64,000 bases of DNA from Caprella mutica (Eukaryota; Arthropoda; Malacostraca; Amphipoda; Caprellidae). The DNA lies in NCBI GenBank assembly GCA_947561585.1, contig CANNZV010001837.1, positions 62,001-126,000 on the forward strand, read 5' to 3'. Below the pieces are notes generated by a model that worked only from the letters and a program-made list of their open reading frames with translations, made no database searches and was not told the DNA's origin. Position numbers and translations under genes: made by a program. The first letter of the stretch is position 1; each line of letters begins with the position of its first letter. Positions 32,382 to 42,960 of the stretch are shown piece by piece.

Positions 32382-32482
32382 GTAAGTAACTTTACATACT
32401 TTCACGTCGGATTGATCTTTTATTGTTTTTAGTAACTATTTTTTATCAGTAGTTCAAATCTTAAGTAAACTAATTATTTCAG
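32382..32482 (+). other. 5' intron of the intact zinc-finger gene, 101 bp
   Basis: Donor GTAAGTAACTTT follows ACTAAATGATG; acceptor TTATTTCAG abuts the ATG. Length and ends equal those of the inverted paralogue, supporting a spliced gene rather than a processed copy. Confidence 0.7.
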
Positions 32483-33184
32483 ATGGAGTCTGCAGGTGAG
32501 GTTCCTGCAATGGCAGAAGGAGAGAGAGTTATTGCTGACCAATCCAATGTGATCTACTTGGTGGAAGAGGAAGATATCAAGCCAGATGTTTCGGATCTCT
32601 CGTGTCAAGGTGATGATCATGTGCAGGGAGTGGACCAAGATGAACTTTTCTCCGATAATAAATACTGGAATGATATTAAGAATGAACTCTCTGAAGAAGA
32701 AATAACTATCAAGCATGAAGATATCGACTATGATGAAAGAATTGAGCCTGATTCTGATATGAAACTGAAACGAAATTGTACTGAAATGGAGTACAATTCA
32801 AATAGAGCCAATCAAAAAAGTAGAAAAACACTCATATGCAGTTATTGTGATAAAGCATTCTCTCAGTCATCTCATCTCAATAGACATGAAAGAATTCACA
32901 CTGGTGATAAGCCATTCAAGTGCAATTATTGTGATAAGGCATTTTCTACGTCATCTATTCACAATAGACATCAAAAAATTCATACTGGTGAAAAGCCATT
33001 CAAATGCAGTTATTGTGATAAGTCATTCTCTGAGTCATCTAATTTCAATTTACATCAAAGAATTCACACTGGTGTAAAGCCTTTCAAATGCAGTTATTGT
33101 GATAAGGCATTCTCTCAGTCATCTACTCTCAATAGTCATCAAAAAATTCATACTGGTAAAAAGTCATTGAAGTGCAAAAGCTGA
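32483..33184 (+). CDS. C2H2 zinc-finger protein, 4 fingers, 233 aa
   Basis: This is an intact frame starting at the ATG right after the conserved acceptor. Residues 1-115 form an acidic N-terminal region closely similar to the inverted paralogue. Four C2H2 fingers follow (C119-H139, C147-H167, C175-H195, C203-H223) with HTGDKPF, HTGEKPF and HTGVKPF linkers; the frame ends SLKCKS. The likely role is a sequence-specific nuclear DNA-binding protein; the target is unknown. The frame ends inside what looks like a fifth finger, because a 2-base loss relative to the finger period creates the TGA. The same loss is present in the paralogue, so it predates the duplication. This is the best candidate for a working host gene in the window. 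Confidence 0.85.
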   Translation: MESAGEVPAMAEGERVIADQSNVIYLVEEEDIKPDVSDLSCQGDDHVQGVDQDELFSDNKYWNDIKNELSEEEITIKHEDIDYDERIEPDSDMKLKRNCTEMEYNSNRANQKSRKTLICSYCDKAFSQSSHLNRHERIHTGDKPFKCNYCDKAFSTSSIHNRHQKIHTGEKPFKCSYCDKSFSESSNFNLHQRIHTGVKPFKCSYCDKAFSQSSTLNSHQKIHTGKKSLKCKS

Positions 33185-33363
33185 TAAGGCATTTCTCAAG
33201 TCATCTCACACTGATAGTCATCAATGTGTTCACACTTGTGATATCAAAATAGAAATAGAAACTCACGCACCAGATGAATACCTACCGAGCAGAGACATCA
33301 CAAATAAGACTGTACCTCCTCAACCCTACACAAGCTACAAACCTCTACGGACAAAACTTTAGA
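33185..33363 (+). pseudogene. out-of-frame fifth finger and C-terminal tail
   Basis: In the frame shifted after the stop, [20 protein letters not shown] is followed by an open tail (EIETHAPDEYLPSRD, then PPQPYTSYKPLRTKL) ending in TAG at about 33,361. The left-arm paralogue has the matching tail with few changes. This looks like the former C-terminus of the protein, cut off by the 2-base loss. Confidence 0.55.
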
Positions 33364-34050
33364 TAAATTATGCAGAGGTACATTACACTAACAAATAGCT
33401 TAGCGAAAAACACATAGTTGGTTCATTTGGGATCTTGCTATTGCTAAATAATTTGATAATGAGGAACGAGAGCACAATTAGCTCTTTAGAATTAAGGCCA
33501 GTAAATTAAGTCATCAAATAATTAATGACAATTTTATTCAGAGTTCTTTCAGACCTTTCATAACTTGAAAACTATGGAGTACTCTCTCCGCTGATTATAT
33601 AATAAAGTTAATAGAAATAAACGAACTATGTTGTGTGCTTCCATTTCTTTTCCAGCCCCTGTATATATTTTACGTTATTAGTTACCCTAAAATAATTCTA
33701 TGGATATGCTCACTAAAGCACGTATTTTTGATGTCTTGACGTGATCTCACTATGAGTTTGAAACTGGATTAGCTATGTTATCACAAATTGTTTGAGTATT
33801 CGTATTTGTATCATTTTTCAATGTATTATAGTGATTGTTATTACTATTTTTTAATTAATATGTTTCTGATACTAATAATATCTTTCATTCTTTATCCTCC
33901 ATTCTAAATAAATTGTGTAAGTCAGTGATATTGTTTGGGGTTCAACTTATTCTTTTCACCCTGATAAAAAATAGTAAAAATATTACTTACTTATAGTTGC
34001 TTATAGCAGCACACAACTCCCTTGTTCTATAGAATCAAAAGCTGAAAAAT
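33364..34050. other. 3' flank of the zinc-finger gene
   Basis: Mirrors 14,110-14,780 of the left arm. Likely 3' untranslated and intergenic sequence; no other frame seen. Confidence 0.5.
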
Positions 34051-34059
34051 ATTCGATGT

Positions 34060-34300
34060 CCATAAATTATAATAGGGCAGTACAAGCTTAAAGATTTAAA
34101 TAGTTCCAATTCTATTTGTTCTACGTCTAACAGTCTATATTTCACTCAGATCAGTAGATTATATTGTACCACAATTTCAACGTCTCTTTGTGGTCAGACT
34201 GTTTGGAATAGCATACCGTCTGATATCCGTGAAGCTAAATCACTCTCAATATTTAAATCAAAATACAAGCATTATTTAATATCTCAATATTGCTAATATA
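34060..34300 (+). pseudogene. LINE 3' remnant, inverted copy
   Basis: The right-arm counterpart of the remnant at 13.9-14.1 kb, with the same C-terminal LINE motif broken by substitutions. Confidence 0.5.
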
Positions 34301-34601
34301 CAGTGTTGTAGTGTCTGAAAGTTACTACCACTGCGTATCACTACTTACCTTTTATTTTGCTCTCCTTTGATGATTTTTGTCATATAGTACAGGCAGGCCT
34401 CGCTTTAAGTACAACTCACTTTAATAAAAGTGGTCCTTATTTCGAGTCAGGTTTCGAAATAAGAACCGTTGTAGACATAGAAAACGGAGAGATTTTTTTG
34501 TTGATTATTTCACGGTAAATAAAAAACATCAAAATTATAATCCAGATGAGGTTATTAGAAACAGTTGGTTCAGAAATTCAACATGTCCCATTTTAGGGGT
34601 A

Positions 34602-34783
34602 GTTCTGTGTTATTGCACTGATCCATATTTTCGAATACGTGAAAATCTTTATATAATAATCATTATTTAACTTTCATTTCAATTAGTATCCGAGATACAA
34701 ATTAGAATAGAAGTTAAATAATAACTATAATTTTTTTTTTCTGACGTGTCCGAAAATGTAGAACGTACCAATAACTTGGAACT
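34602..34783. repeat. palindromic dispersed repeat P, copy 1
   Basis: The left arm around GTTATTGCACTGATCCATAT and TTTTCGAATACGTG mirrors the right arm CGTGTCCGAAAATGTAGAAC, then CCAATAACTTGGAA. It is a diverged member of a family seen again at 36.67, 55.45 and 56.16 kb. Confidence 0.5.
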
Positions 34784-35590
34784 TAATATCCTACTACCAA
34801 AAATATTTCATAGAACATAAATTGCTGTTTGTTAAATGTAGCACAATAATTATAGAAAATTAAGTATCTATTAATTACTCACCTATACTGAGTGAGAGTT
34901 AAGCTATCGATGGATTTTAAAACATTTAATAAATGCACGACTTACTTTAAACTTTTTCATCACAGTCACAAACAATGAAAGACTGTATATTATCAATAAT
35001 ATGCTTATATACGTAGTACACTAATAACTCTAAAACAAGTTTCTAAAACAAATTGAACTCTGCATGGTATACATACTTTATTAATACTAAGCAGGGTTAA
35101 TCACTCAACTGCGCAGTTGAGTATTCATGAGTAACTCTGTCAGAATTTGAGCTTTCCACTATGGTTTGAGCCCTTCAATTGCAAATTCTTTCTATAACTC
35201 ATAGAAAATGAGATATATAATCAATGAGTGACAATTATAAATTTCTTGTTACTTTTCTTCGTAAAGTGGGTATTTAAGAAAGATTTACTTATTATTCACT
35301 GTGAGATTTGTTCTGATTGATTTAAAGGTAGTTAGATTAGAATCATTAGATTGAGTTATTTAATGATTTAAAAGTTTTGCTTGATCAATTTCAATTTAGT
35401 TCACAGTTAAATATTTCACCAACCAAGGTTAATGAAACACACGATTAGTTTTAATGAATAATATTGAATTAATGCCTACCTATATACAAAAAAATGTTTC
35501 ACCCTAATATAAATGATATAGTTAATAATTGAATGCTTATTTAAATAATTGTGATGAAGCAAAGTATGATTTTATTATATTCTAGAAGTT
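34784..35590. other. non-coding; part shared with 52.79-52.92 kb
   Basis: The stretch 35,060-35,165 (GTATTCATGAGTAACTCTGT, then AGAATTTGAGCTTTCCA) recurs at 52,785-52,910. No frame or termini are recognisable. Confidence 0.45.
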
Positions 35591-36129
35591 AGCCCAACAA
35601 ACATATGAATGTCGATTCGATGCCGTTTGCTGTCGAATTCGTAGCGCTAACGGTGGGTATCGACTTAGCAACCATTTCGACTCATAGTAGATATCGGAAT
35701 GTCTGTTTCTAAATGATATCTGAATTTACACTTCGAATAGAAGTGCGAAAACAGATACGATAGTTTTAGAAAAATCGTTTCAAATTTGGAAATTCATTTT
35801 CTTATCTTCCTGTTTTATAATACGTATAGAAATGTAGGAATTATTTCTATTCAATTGGATAGTAGCTTTCTATATAACATATGTAGTGCTCTCTTTAAAC
35901 TATTCCCAATAATTAATACACTTATAGGGGACAACGGCCGTTGTAAAGGTACGATCGAGCAATGAAACGCTAGTGCGATTGCAAACTGGATCAACGTAAA
36001 GTAAGCGATATTGGAACATCGGTTGTTGAACAGTGTTCCTCTAGTACCGTGAAAACGAAATGGATAACCAATCAAGTGATTTTTCGATGACCAGTGCATT
36101 TATTGTGATGGATCTATTCTAAACTACTT

Positions 36130-36610
36130 ATTGTAAATAAGCCCTGAGGGGTTCCTGAAGCTGTCTTTGGTGAATAGAAGAGAAGGGGGTGGCGTCCCTT
36201 GGGTCCCAAACTGTTGCAATTTGGATTATGTATTGTATATTTTATGTTTACTATGTGTATAGTGTTTTTAACTCTCCATGCAGTTTTAGAGGATAGCGCT
36301 AGGGTTACGATCCACAATTACGTACGAGGTCTTAGATTTTGTGTTATGTAGGCTCGTAGACTTCATTTACTATTACCTCTTCATTTTCATCTTCCATCCT
36401 TGAGTGCAGCCACCGGTGCTTGTGACCATTTTTGTCACATTCCTCGGTAAGTGACAGCATTCACGGAGTAGTTTTTCAGCATCCATGAGCGTCGTGACTT
36501 TGTCCATGGAGCCACTTTCCTTTCTGACTGCTTCTTCCAGTCCCTTCTATTTAATTTCCTTTTGACGTCAGAGACAAGGCCTTTGGTTCCGAAGCAGACG
36601 TTAAACCTAT
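36130..36610 (-). repeat. dispersed repeat R, inverted copy
   Basis: Reverse complement of the 17.7-18.2 kb repeat, with GACGTCAGAGACAAGGCCTT and GCATCCATGAGCGTCGTGAC-like landmarks. Confidence 0.6.
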
Positions 36611-36668
36611 AATAAACGTAAATAATTAAAAGTTGATAGGATATTTAACATGTTCTATTTTAGAGTAC

Positions 36669-36868
36669 ATTCTGTGTTATCGGACGGTTCCACATTTTCG
36701 AATATGTAAGATATAAATATATTAATTATAATTATTCAATTCTTACTTAAATTGGTATCCATTATACCTGTACGTAAAATACAAGTTTAGAAATAAAAAC
36801 CAATACCTAAATAATTTTTCTACGTAAAATGCGGAAACCCATATCCGATAACTTGAACTTTCACCTAG
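36669..36868. repeat. palindromic dispersed repeat P, copy 2
   Basis: The left arm TGTTATCGGACGGTTCCACA is answered by a right arm ending TCCGATAACTTGAAC, with the CATTTTCGA/ACGTAAAATG core on each side. Confidence 0.6.
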
Positions 36869-38009
36869 TGCCAAAAGCTGCAAATGAGACGATTAAAATT
36901 CAGTGATTCACATTATAGATAATTAAACTTAAAGTTGTAATCGAACTCATTAAATCTATATATAATGATCATTATTTAACTTTTATTTCAATTGGTATCA
37001 TACCTTCAGCTATTAAATTAAATTGTAGTTAAATAATAATAATTAGATTTTCCTTTATCACGTGTTCGAAAATATAGACCCTATTAATAACTTGGAACAT
37101 AAACCCTACTGCTAAAAATATTTCACAGAACACAAAATTCCTGTTTGTTCAATGTAACACAATTATATAAGTCAAAATATCAAACTAATAACTCAACTAT
37201 TATGACCTATATTTACTGAGTGAGAGTTAATCTATGGTCAAATTTTAATTAATGCATTCATTACTTTGAACTTTCATCACACAGCTTTCATCCGTATTCT
37301 AAATCGAAGCCTCAAAACATTTTCTTTAATTTGAACTCAAAGAGAACGAAATTTTTAAGGAGTTACAATTATATAAAAATTTGACCAACTCATTACTATT
37401 TGTAATAAGAATAAGTTGTGATTTTGGTTATAAAAGCTGTGCTTGCCTGTATTGTTTTATTCACTCTAAAATATCTTCAAGTATCTCCGAGTCGCTTAAT
37501 ATCAATTTTTTTTTAGGTAAGTGGCAAAGTTACAGAGGTACAGGCACGAGGACGGAGGGACCCACGAACGATACCTGGACGTATCACTTCATTTCTTCCC
37601 ATTTAATTTATTTATAACACTATGTAACATTAATCGAATTGATATGCATCTTAACGTACAATACGTTATTTCAATGAAGTAAGAGTTTTCTATTTTAATT
37701 TATTTATCTATTGGATGCAAGTGGATATCGTTTCGAAGCATATTAGATATATAATTAGGCGTCTGTTCGATGCACAATCCCTATGTATGTTGGATGTCGT
37801 AATTTATCTTTCTATTCAACGCTGTTATAACGGTATCGCTTCGATGCGAAATATACTTGATATGATGCGGTTTTGCGGTGCAAACGGATATCGGATTGAT
37901 GTCTACTTGATGTCACCATGTCTAATTTGTTACTGGTATTCGATGTCGGAAGAGAGGTTATACAGAGTCGTTTAGACATCGAATAGATACATTTATGTTT
38001 GCTGGGAGG

Positions 38010-38440
38010 TTGCAATCTATAGTTAGTGTAGTCACCAGTTGGTAACTCGTAGTAGGTATATAGGTAGTTGACTGAAAGGTAGGTCGTTTCTGTAGATTTG
38101 AAGTTGCACAGCATTAATATTGTTACCGTTTACTGATGATGTGTAGGTAGAAGTAGGCTCCAAACTGCGTAGGTTGGTAGACGCAGCGAAGAAGCGCTCT
38201 AAAACTGCAACATGACTTGTCGAGTTCAAGGAGTAGAAGAGGACACTGAGTGTATATAAAGATGGAGGTAGCATAGCACAGCACAGGCAAAAGTGATGCC
38301 AAAAAGTGTTGCCATGGGCGTGTCTTAACCCCAGTATATAGAATATGTAGTGACAATCGAGACGTTTAGTGTACATGACGTCATCACAGCAACACTCTAG
38401 AACGAAAATTGTCACTACTTATCAGATTTGTATTGATAAT
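38010..38440. other. no gene seen
   Basis: Frames here (for example 38,032-38,415 minus) show no recognisable domain and overlap each other; I treat the stretch as non-coding. Confidence 0.4.
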
Positions 38441-39181
38441 GTTAATTATTGTTATTAATTACCTAATTACCTATAACTGTTAATTATTCTTACCTATAGT
38501 TACCTATACTGGTGGTATCACTACCTTATACCTATCTAGTTACCTACTAGTGTTTATTAATAACTACCTAGTAACCTACAAGTGATAACCACCAATTTAG
38601 TACCTACTGGTGGTTATCACTACTTACCTATTGCGTAGTATTTATCAGTACCTACTTAGTTACTTACATTACTGTTTATCAATACCTACCTAGTTACCTA
38701 CTGGTGTTTATTAATGCCTACCTAGTTGCCTACAACTGCTTATCAATACCTAATTAGTTACCTTCTTGTGTTTAACAATGCCTACCCAGTTGCCTACAAC
38801 TATTTATAAATACTTATCTAGGTCCTAGTTACCTACTAGTATTCATCAATACCTACCTAGTTACCTACTAGTGTTAATCAAAACCTACCTAGTTTCCTAC
38901 TAGTGTTCATCAATACCTACCTAGTTACCTACTAGTGCTCATAAATAATACCTAGTTACCTACTTGTGCTCATAAATAATATCTAGTTACCTACAATTGT
39001 TTGTCAGTACCTACCTAGTTATCTACTAGTGTTTATCAATTCCAACCTAGCTACCTACTAAATGTTGATCAATACCTACCTAGTTACCTACTAGTGCTCA
39101 TCAATACCTACCTAGTTAACTACTATAGTGTTCATCAATTCCCACCTAGTTACCTACAACTGTTTATCAATACCTACCTAG
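38440..39181. repeat. degenerate minisatellite with ACCTACCTAGTTACCTACTA units
   Basis: Units of about 30-33 bp combine ACCTACCTAGTTACCTAC with AGTGTTCATCAAT or ACTGTTTATCAAT. They continue at 39,654-39,860 beyond the insertion at 39,186. Confidence 0.85.
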
Positions 39182-39185
39182 TTAT

Positions 39186-39649
39186 TGTAGCGATGCGAAC
39201 ACATTATTTGTGAATGCATAACTGCTCTCGCTAACCTATATGATTATGTGTAATGAACATTCAAAATCAGTTACCATTTGACTCGTATGAGATAATCATC
39301 TAATCTCAAGTCTTAGTTTGTGAGACAATTACTTGTGAGTGTTTTAGTGAAGTGCATAGTGCAGTTATATATGCTTGATACAGAAATACATTCTCTTTAA
39401 AAAGTTATAGTTAAGCTTTTTATTCATCCTAAATACAGTTGAGCATTGACCAGAGGCCTGAGGTCGGAACCATATAAGCAAGTTGGTTCTAGGGCATGGC
39501 AATGAGTATTTAGTAGAGTCAGATAAACTGAGTAAAAAGGAATCTGAAATATAAGATAAAAGAGTAGGATTCTGATCACACGTAACCCATACAGTGGACC
39601 TTTATAAGGTTTCACAGTTGATGAGATTACCCAGAGGGAGTCCATCACA
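39186..39649. mobile_element. solo-LTR-like insertion, 464 bp
   Basis: Unique sequence splits the minisatellite. It begins TGTAGCGATGCGAAC and ends GAGTCCATCACA, the TG..CA form of LTRs, and is flanked by TTAT on both sides (39,182-39,185 and 39,650-39,653). Joining the flanks restores the array phase. No second copy is in the window to confirm it as an LTR. Confidence 0.55.
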
Positions 39650-39653
39650 TTAT

Positions 39654-39860
39654 TTACTACTGTTTATCAATGCTTACCTAGTTACCTATAACTGTTTGCC
39701 AATATTTACCTAGATACCTACCAGTGTTTATCAATACCTACCTACCTAGTATACCTACTAGGTAGTGTTCATCAATCCGTACCTACTTATCTACTACCTA
39801 GTATTATTCATCAATGCCTACCTAGATACCTACATCTGTTTATGAATACCTACCTAGTTA
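39654..39860. repeat. minisatellite, continuation
   Basis: The same 30-33-bp units as on the other side of the solo-LTR-like insertion. Confidence 0.8.
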
Positions 39861-39929
39861 TGATACGTAAATAAAGCTTGAGATAGATATACCACTTTGG
39901 TATAACTTTTTCCCGCGTAAAACAGACGA

Positions 39930-40615
39930 GGAACAGAAAGGGACATCCCGCGTGGGACAGACGTGGGACAGAGAGGGATATCCCGCGTGGGACAGAGAGG
40001 GACATCCCACGTAGGACAGACGTGGGACAGAGAGGGACATCCTGCGTGGGACAGAGAGGGACATCCCGCTTGGGACATACGTGGGACAGAGAGGGACATC
40101 CCGTGTACTTTTTCCAGCGTAAAACAGACGAGGGACATCCCACGTGGGATAGACTTGGGACAGAGAGGGACATCCCGCGTGGGACAGAGAGGGACATCCC
40201 ACGTGGGGCAGAGAGGGACATGCCGTGTGGGACAGAGAGGGATATCTTGCGTGGGACAGAGAAGAACATCCCGCATACTTTTTACCGCGTAAAACAGACG
40301 AGGAACAGAGAGGGACTTCTCGCGTGGGACAGAGAGGGACATCCCACGTGGGACAGACGTGGGACAGAGAGGGACATCCTGCGTGGGACTGAGAGGGATA
40401 TCCCGCGTGGGAAAGACGTGGGATGTGAGTGGAATTTAAGACGTGGGACAGACGAGGGACATCCCGCCTGTGTAAGACGTGGGACGTGAGTGGGATTTCA
40501 GACGTTGGAAAGACGTAGGATTTCAGACGTCTGGAGACGTCTGAAATCCCCCGTCCCTCGCTAGTGAGAGATGTCCCCCTCTGTCCCACGCGGGACAGAG
40601 AGGATATGGTTAGCT
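39930..40615. repeat. 24-bp array, GTGGGACAGAGAGGGACATC units
   Basis: About 20 units containing GTGGGACAGAGAGGGACATC, interspersed with three copies of a TTTTTCCCGCGTAAAACAGACG-like spacer shortened by small changes. It is much richer in G, C and CpG than its surroundings. Because 24 is a multiple of three, frames on both strands stay open and give Pro/Ser-rich or Gly-rich translations; these are not genes. The right end carries a perfect hairpin (40,518-40,549). Confidence 0.9.
40518..40549. repeat. perfect hairpin, 15-bp arms
   Basis: GGATTTCAGACGTCT and its exact complement AGACGTCTGAAATCC are separated by GG. The arm sequence is shared with the 50-bp array at 53 kb. Confidence 0.85.
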
Positions 40616-41240
40616 AGGATATGTTTAAAAAATGTTAAGGCTCTAATCATTAGTTGTAATATTTTACTTCCCTGTTCCATATTTATGTATGTAAACCTTT
40701 ATCTTTCAGGAACAGGGATATTAAATGTTGACAAGCCAGATGAAGAATAAATGCTTATGTTGACAACCCTTTTATTTAGGCTACCCCCTCAATTGGCAAA
40801 GGCAATAATGTAGATTGGTCTAAAAGAAAAAATGTCGTGACTAATTCCACTTAATGAAGATCGATGGTTAATACCTGAGTTATCAGTTACAGATTTTTGT
40901 TATTGCTATTATTATTTTTATTCGTGCATTAAAAATTTTGTGTATTGTATTGTTACCAGTATATTGTGAAATTATTACCATTGTATTCCTTGCCCTAAAA
41001 ACTTATATTTAGACACCAGAACCAAGTCAATAGCACCATTAGACCCATAGATTTTCACAAATTTATATTTCAAATAGTACCCATTTTGAAATCCAAAATG
41101 GCAGACATAAAGAGGGAATTTCGAGTGGCCCAATATCTGAAAATATTCACATGTTAATGTACATCTGTGCCAAATTTGGTGCTTGTATCACAAAATGCAC
41201 AATAGGTTTGAATATTTCTGCTAAGTCGCCTCACTATCAC
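40616..41240. other. no gene seen
   Basis: AT-rich; no protein-like frame before the copia fragment begins. Confidence 0.4.
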
Positions 41241-41244
41241 CCAA

Positions 41245-42960
41245 TCTAATTCGGATAACTGTTCAGGTATATACTAGATCTAATCAGTAGGGTAATAATT
41301 ATTGTTTGGGTAGATGACTTGATAATAGCTTCAGATAACATAACTCTTCTCAATGATTGTAAGGGTGTTTTCACTAGTAAATTTCAAATGATAGATCTTG
41401 GACAATTAAGTAACTTCTTGGGAATTCACTTTGAATTCAATGATGATTCTATTACTGTGGATCAGAAGAGATGCATGGAAAATATACTAGTTAAATTAAA
41501 CATGAAAGATTGCACTCCAAAGGCTGTTCCATGTGATAGATAAAAAAATTAACAATGTTAAGAAATGTGAATCTAATGAGCTAGTAGAGCCAAAACTGTA
41601 AAGAGAAATGGTCGGAACGTTGATTTTTTTTGATGAGTAATACCCGTCCAGATCTTTGTTATACTGTCACGAAAGTCACAGTACTTATCCAAGCCAACAA
41701 ATGCCCACTTAAATCTTGTTAAAAATGTGATTAAATATATCAGGGGCACAATCGATGTTAAGTTAGTATTTAAGAAATCTTTTGATAATAAGTTAGTAGG
41801 ATTCAGTGATTCCGATTGTGGAACATCAGATGATAGGAGGAGTATTTCAGGATTTCGTTTTTTCTTGAATCCTGAAGTGAATATCATTTCTTGGGAAACC
41901 AAGAAACAAAAGACTGTTGCTCTCTCATCTTGTGAGGCTAAGTACATGGCTCTCTGCACTCATACAATTCAAGAAGTTAAATTTTTGAGGCAATTGATCT
42001 ATCTAAAAATCATGTCTTTCATCAACGTAGCAAACATATTGACATTAAATATCACTTTATTAGGTCCGAAATTAAGATTAAAGTGATTTATAGGGTTGTG
42101 ACAACATTCTCTTTGAAATATTCTTTATATTCTCACGAAATATATTCTCATATGCTCTAAATATATTCTTTTATGCTCTGAAATATGCTTTATATTCCTT
42201 AAAAATATGCCCTATATTCTTTTTATGCTCAATCATGCTTTTCATGCTCAATTATGCTTTTTAGGCTCGATCCATTAAAAGTGCTGCAATTATATATACA
42301 TATAAATATGATAAGGGATTTTAGCAAGTTCCTTAAATCACATTTGGATGCCAATCTCTTGTTTCGGTGCAATGGAAATCTTTGAAGAGTTTAAATAAGT
42401 TTTATTAACATGAATCATGGCACATGGATTAAATCTGTACATTGTCAGACCAAGCTCAATCACAGTAATATCGGGTTTATAAAACGAATAAATTTTAAGT
42501 TTAAACTAAGAAACGTTGAAAAGTTGTTAGGATAAAATACAAATGCATTTTCTAATATTAATTTATGAAACTTTTCAATATCGTACCCTGAACAGGTTCT
42601 TCATGTATTAACCTTAATTCGGCTTGTATGTTCCAATAATTTTAGCATGTATTGTTTGGTTACGATGTTCTGAAATACCAATATACTTAATTTCTATTGT
42701 TTTTTTTTGTTTTTTGATTAATATATATTCTTTAATTATATAGCATATCTCTGAACTGAGAGATATATTAGTTTCATGATTTTGTTTATATTTTGTTGAA
42801 AAGAATATGTTTTCAGTAAAAAGAATATGTTTTTAATAAAAAGAATATGTTCTATTTCAAATATACTCGAGAATATATTTTATGCTAAAAGCATATTGTC
42901 ACAACCCTAGTGATTAACCTGCATCACGTTCTTTCAGAGCATAATTATGCAGACATGTTC
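41245..42960 (+). pseudogene. Ty1/copia pol fragment (RT end and RNase H), split by a hAT element
   Basis: Broken frames show the C-terminal part of copia Pol. VDDLIIAS (the YVDD box, about 41,309) is followed by MIDLGQLSNFLGIHF (about 41,390). The RNase H part has GFSDSDCGTSDDRRSISG, then KKQKTVALSSCEAKYMAL (about 41,790-41,950) and a KHIDIKYHFI-type segment in another frame (about 42,035). After the hAT element the frame resumes at 42,910 with INLHHVLSEHNYADMF, the expected copia C-terminus, and is cut off at 42,960 by another element. At least two frame changes plus the insertions make it dead. No LTR is visible. Confidence 0.8.
42091..42909. mobile_element. non-autonomous hAT element, 819 bp
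   Basis: The ends TAGGGTTGTGACAACAT and, in reverse complement, TAGGGTTGTGACAATATGC are flanked by GTGATTTA (42,083-42,090) and GTGATTAA (42,910-42,917). It interrupts the copia RNase H region, and the copia reading resumes immediately after. The interior is AT-rich with ATTCT and TATGCT repeats and has no transposase. Same TIR family as the 137-bp MITE at 13.4 kb. Confidence 0.8.

Larger units (their letters stand above)
29778..34386 (+). repeat. right arm of the inverted duplication, outer piece
   Basis: Mirror of 13,795-17,980. Relative to the left arm it has gained the foldback-like element at 30,458-31,642 and has fewer finger repeats. The outer end lies where GACAAAAATNATCAAAGGAG stops matching. 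Confidence 0.85.
35593..38009. mobile_element. element with CCCAACAAACATA / CCCAGCAAACATA ends
   Basis: The left end CCCAACAAACATATGAATGT and the right end, in reverse complement, CCCAGCAAACATAAATGTAT are inverted repeats continuing into ATTCGATG. CCCAGCAAAC-type ends are common in cut-and-paste transposons; I cannot fix the superfamily and see no clear TSD. Repeat R (36,130-36,610) and palindrome P copy 2 lie inside. There is no transposase frame. Confidence 0.45.

Noticed and set aside
39850..40589. Overlapping Pro/Ser-rich and Gly-rich frames up to 243 codons on both strands
   Set aside because: By-product of a 24-bp repeat whose length is a multiple of three, which keeps every frame free of stops; open in several frames at once.
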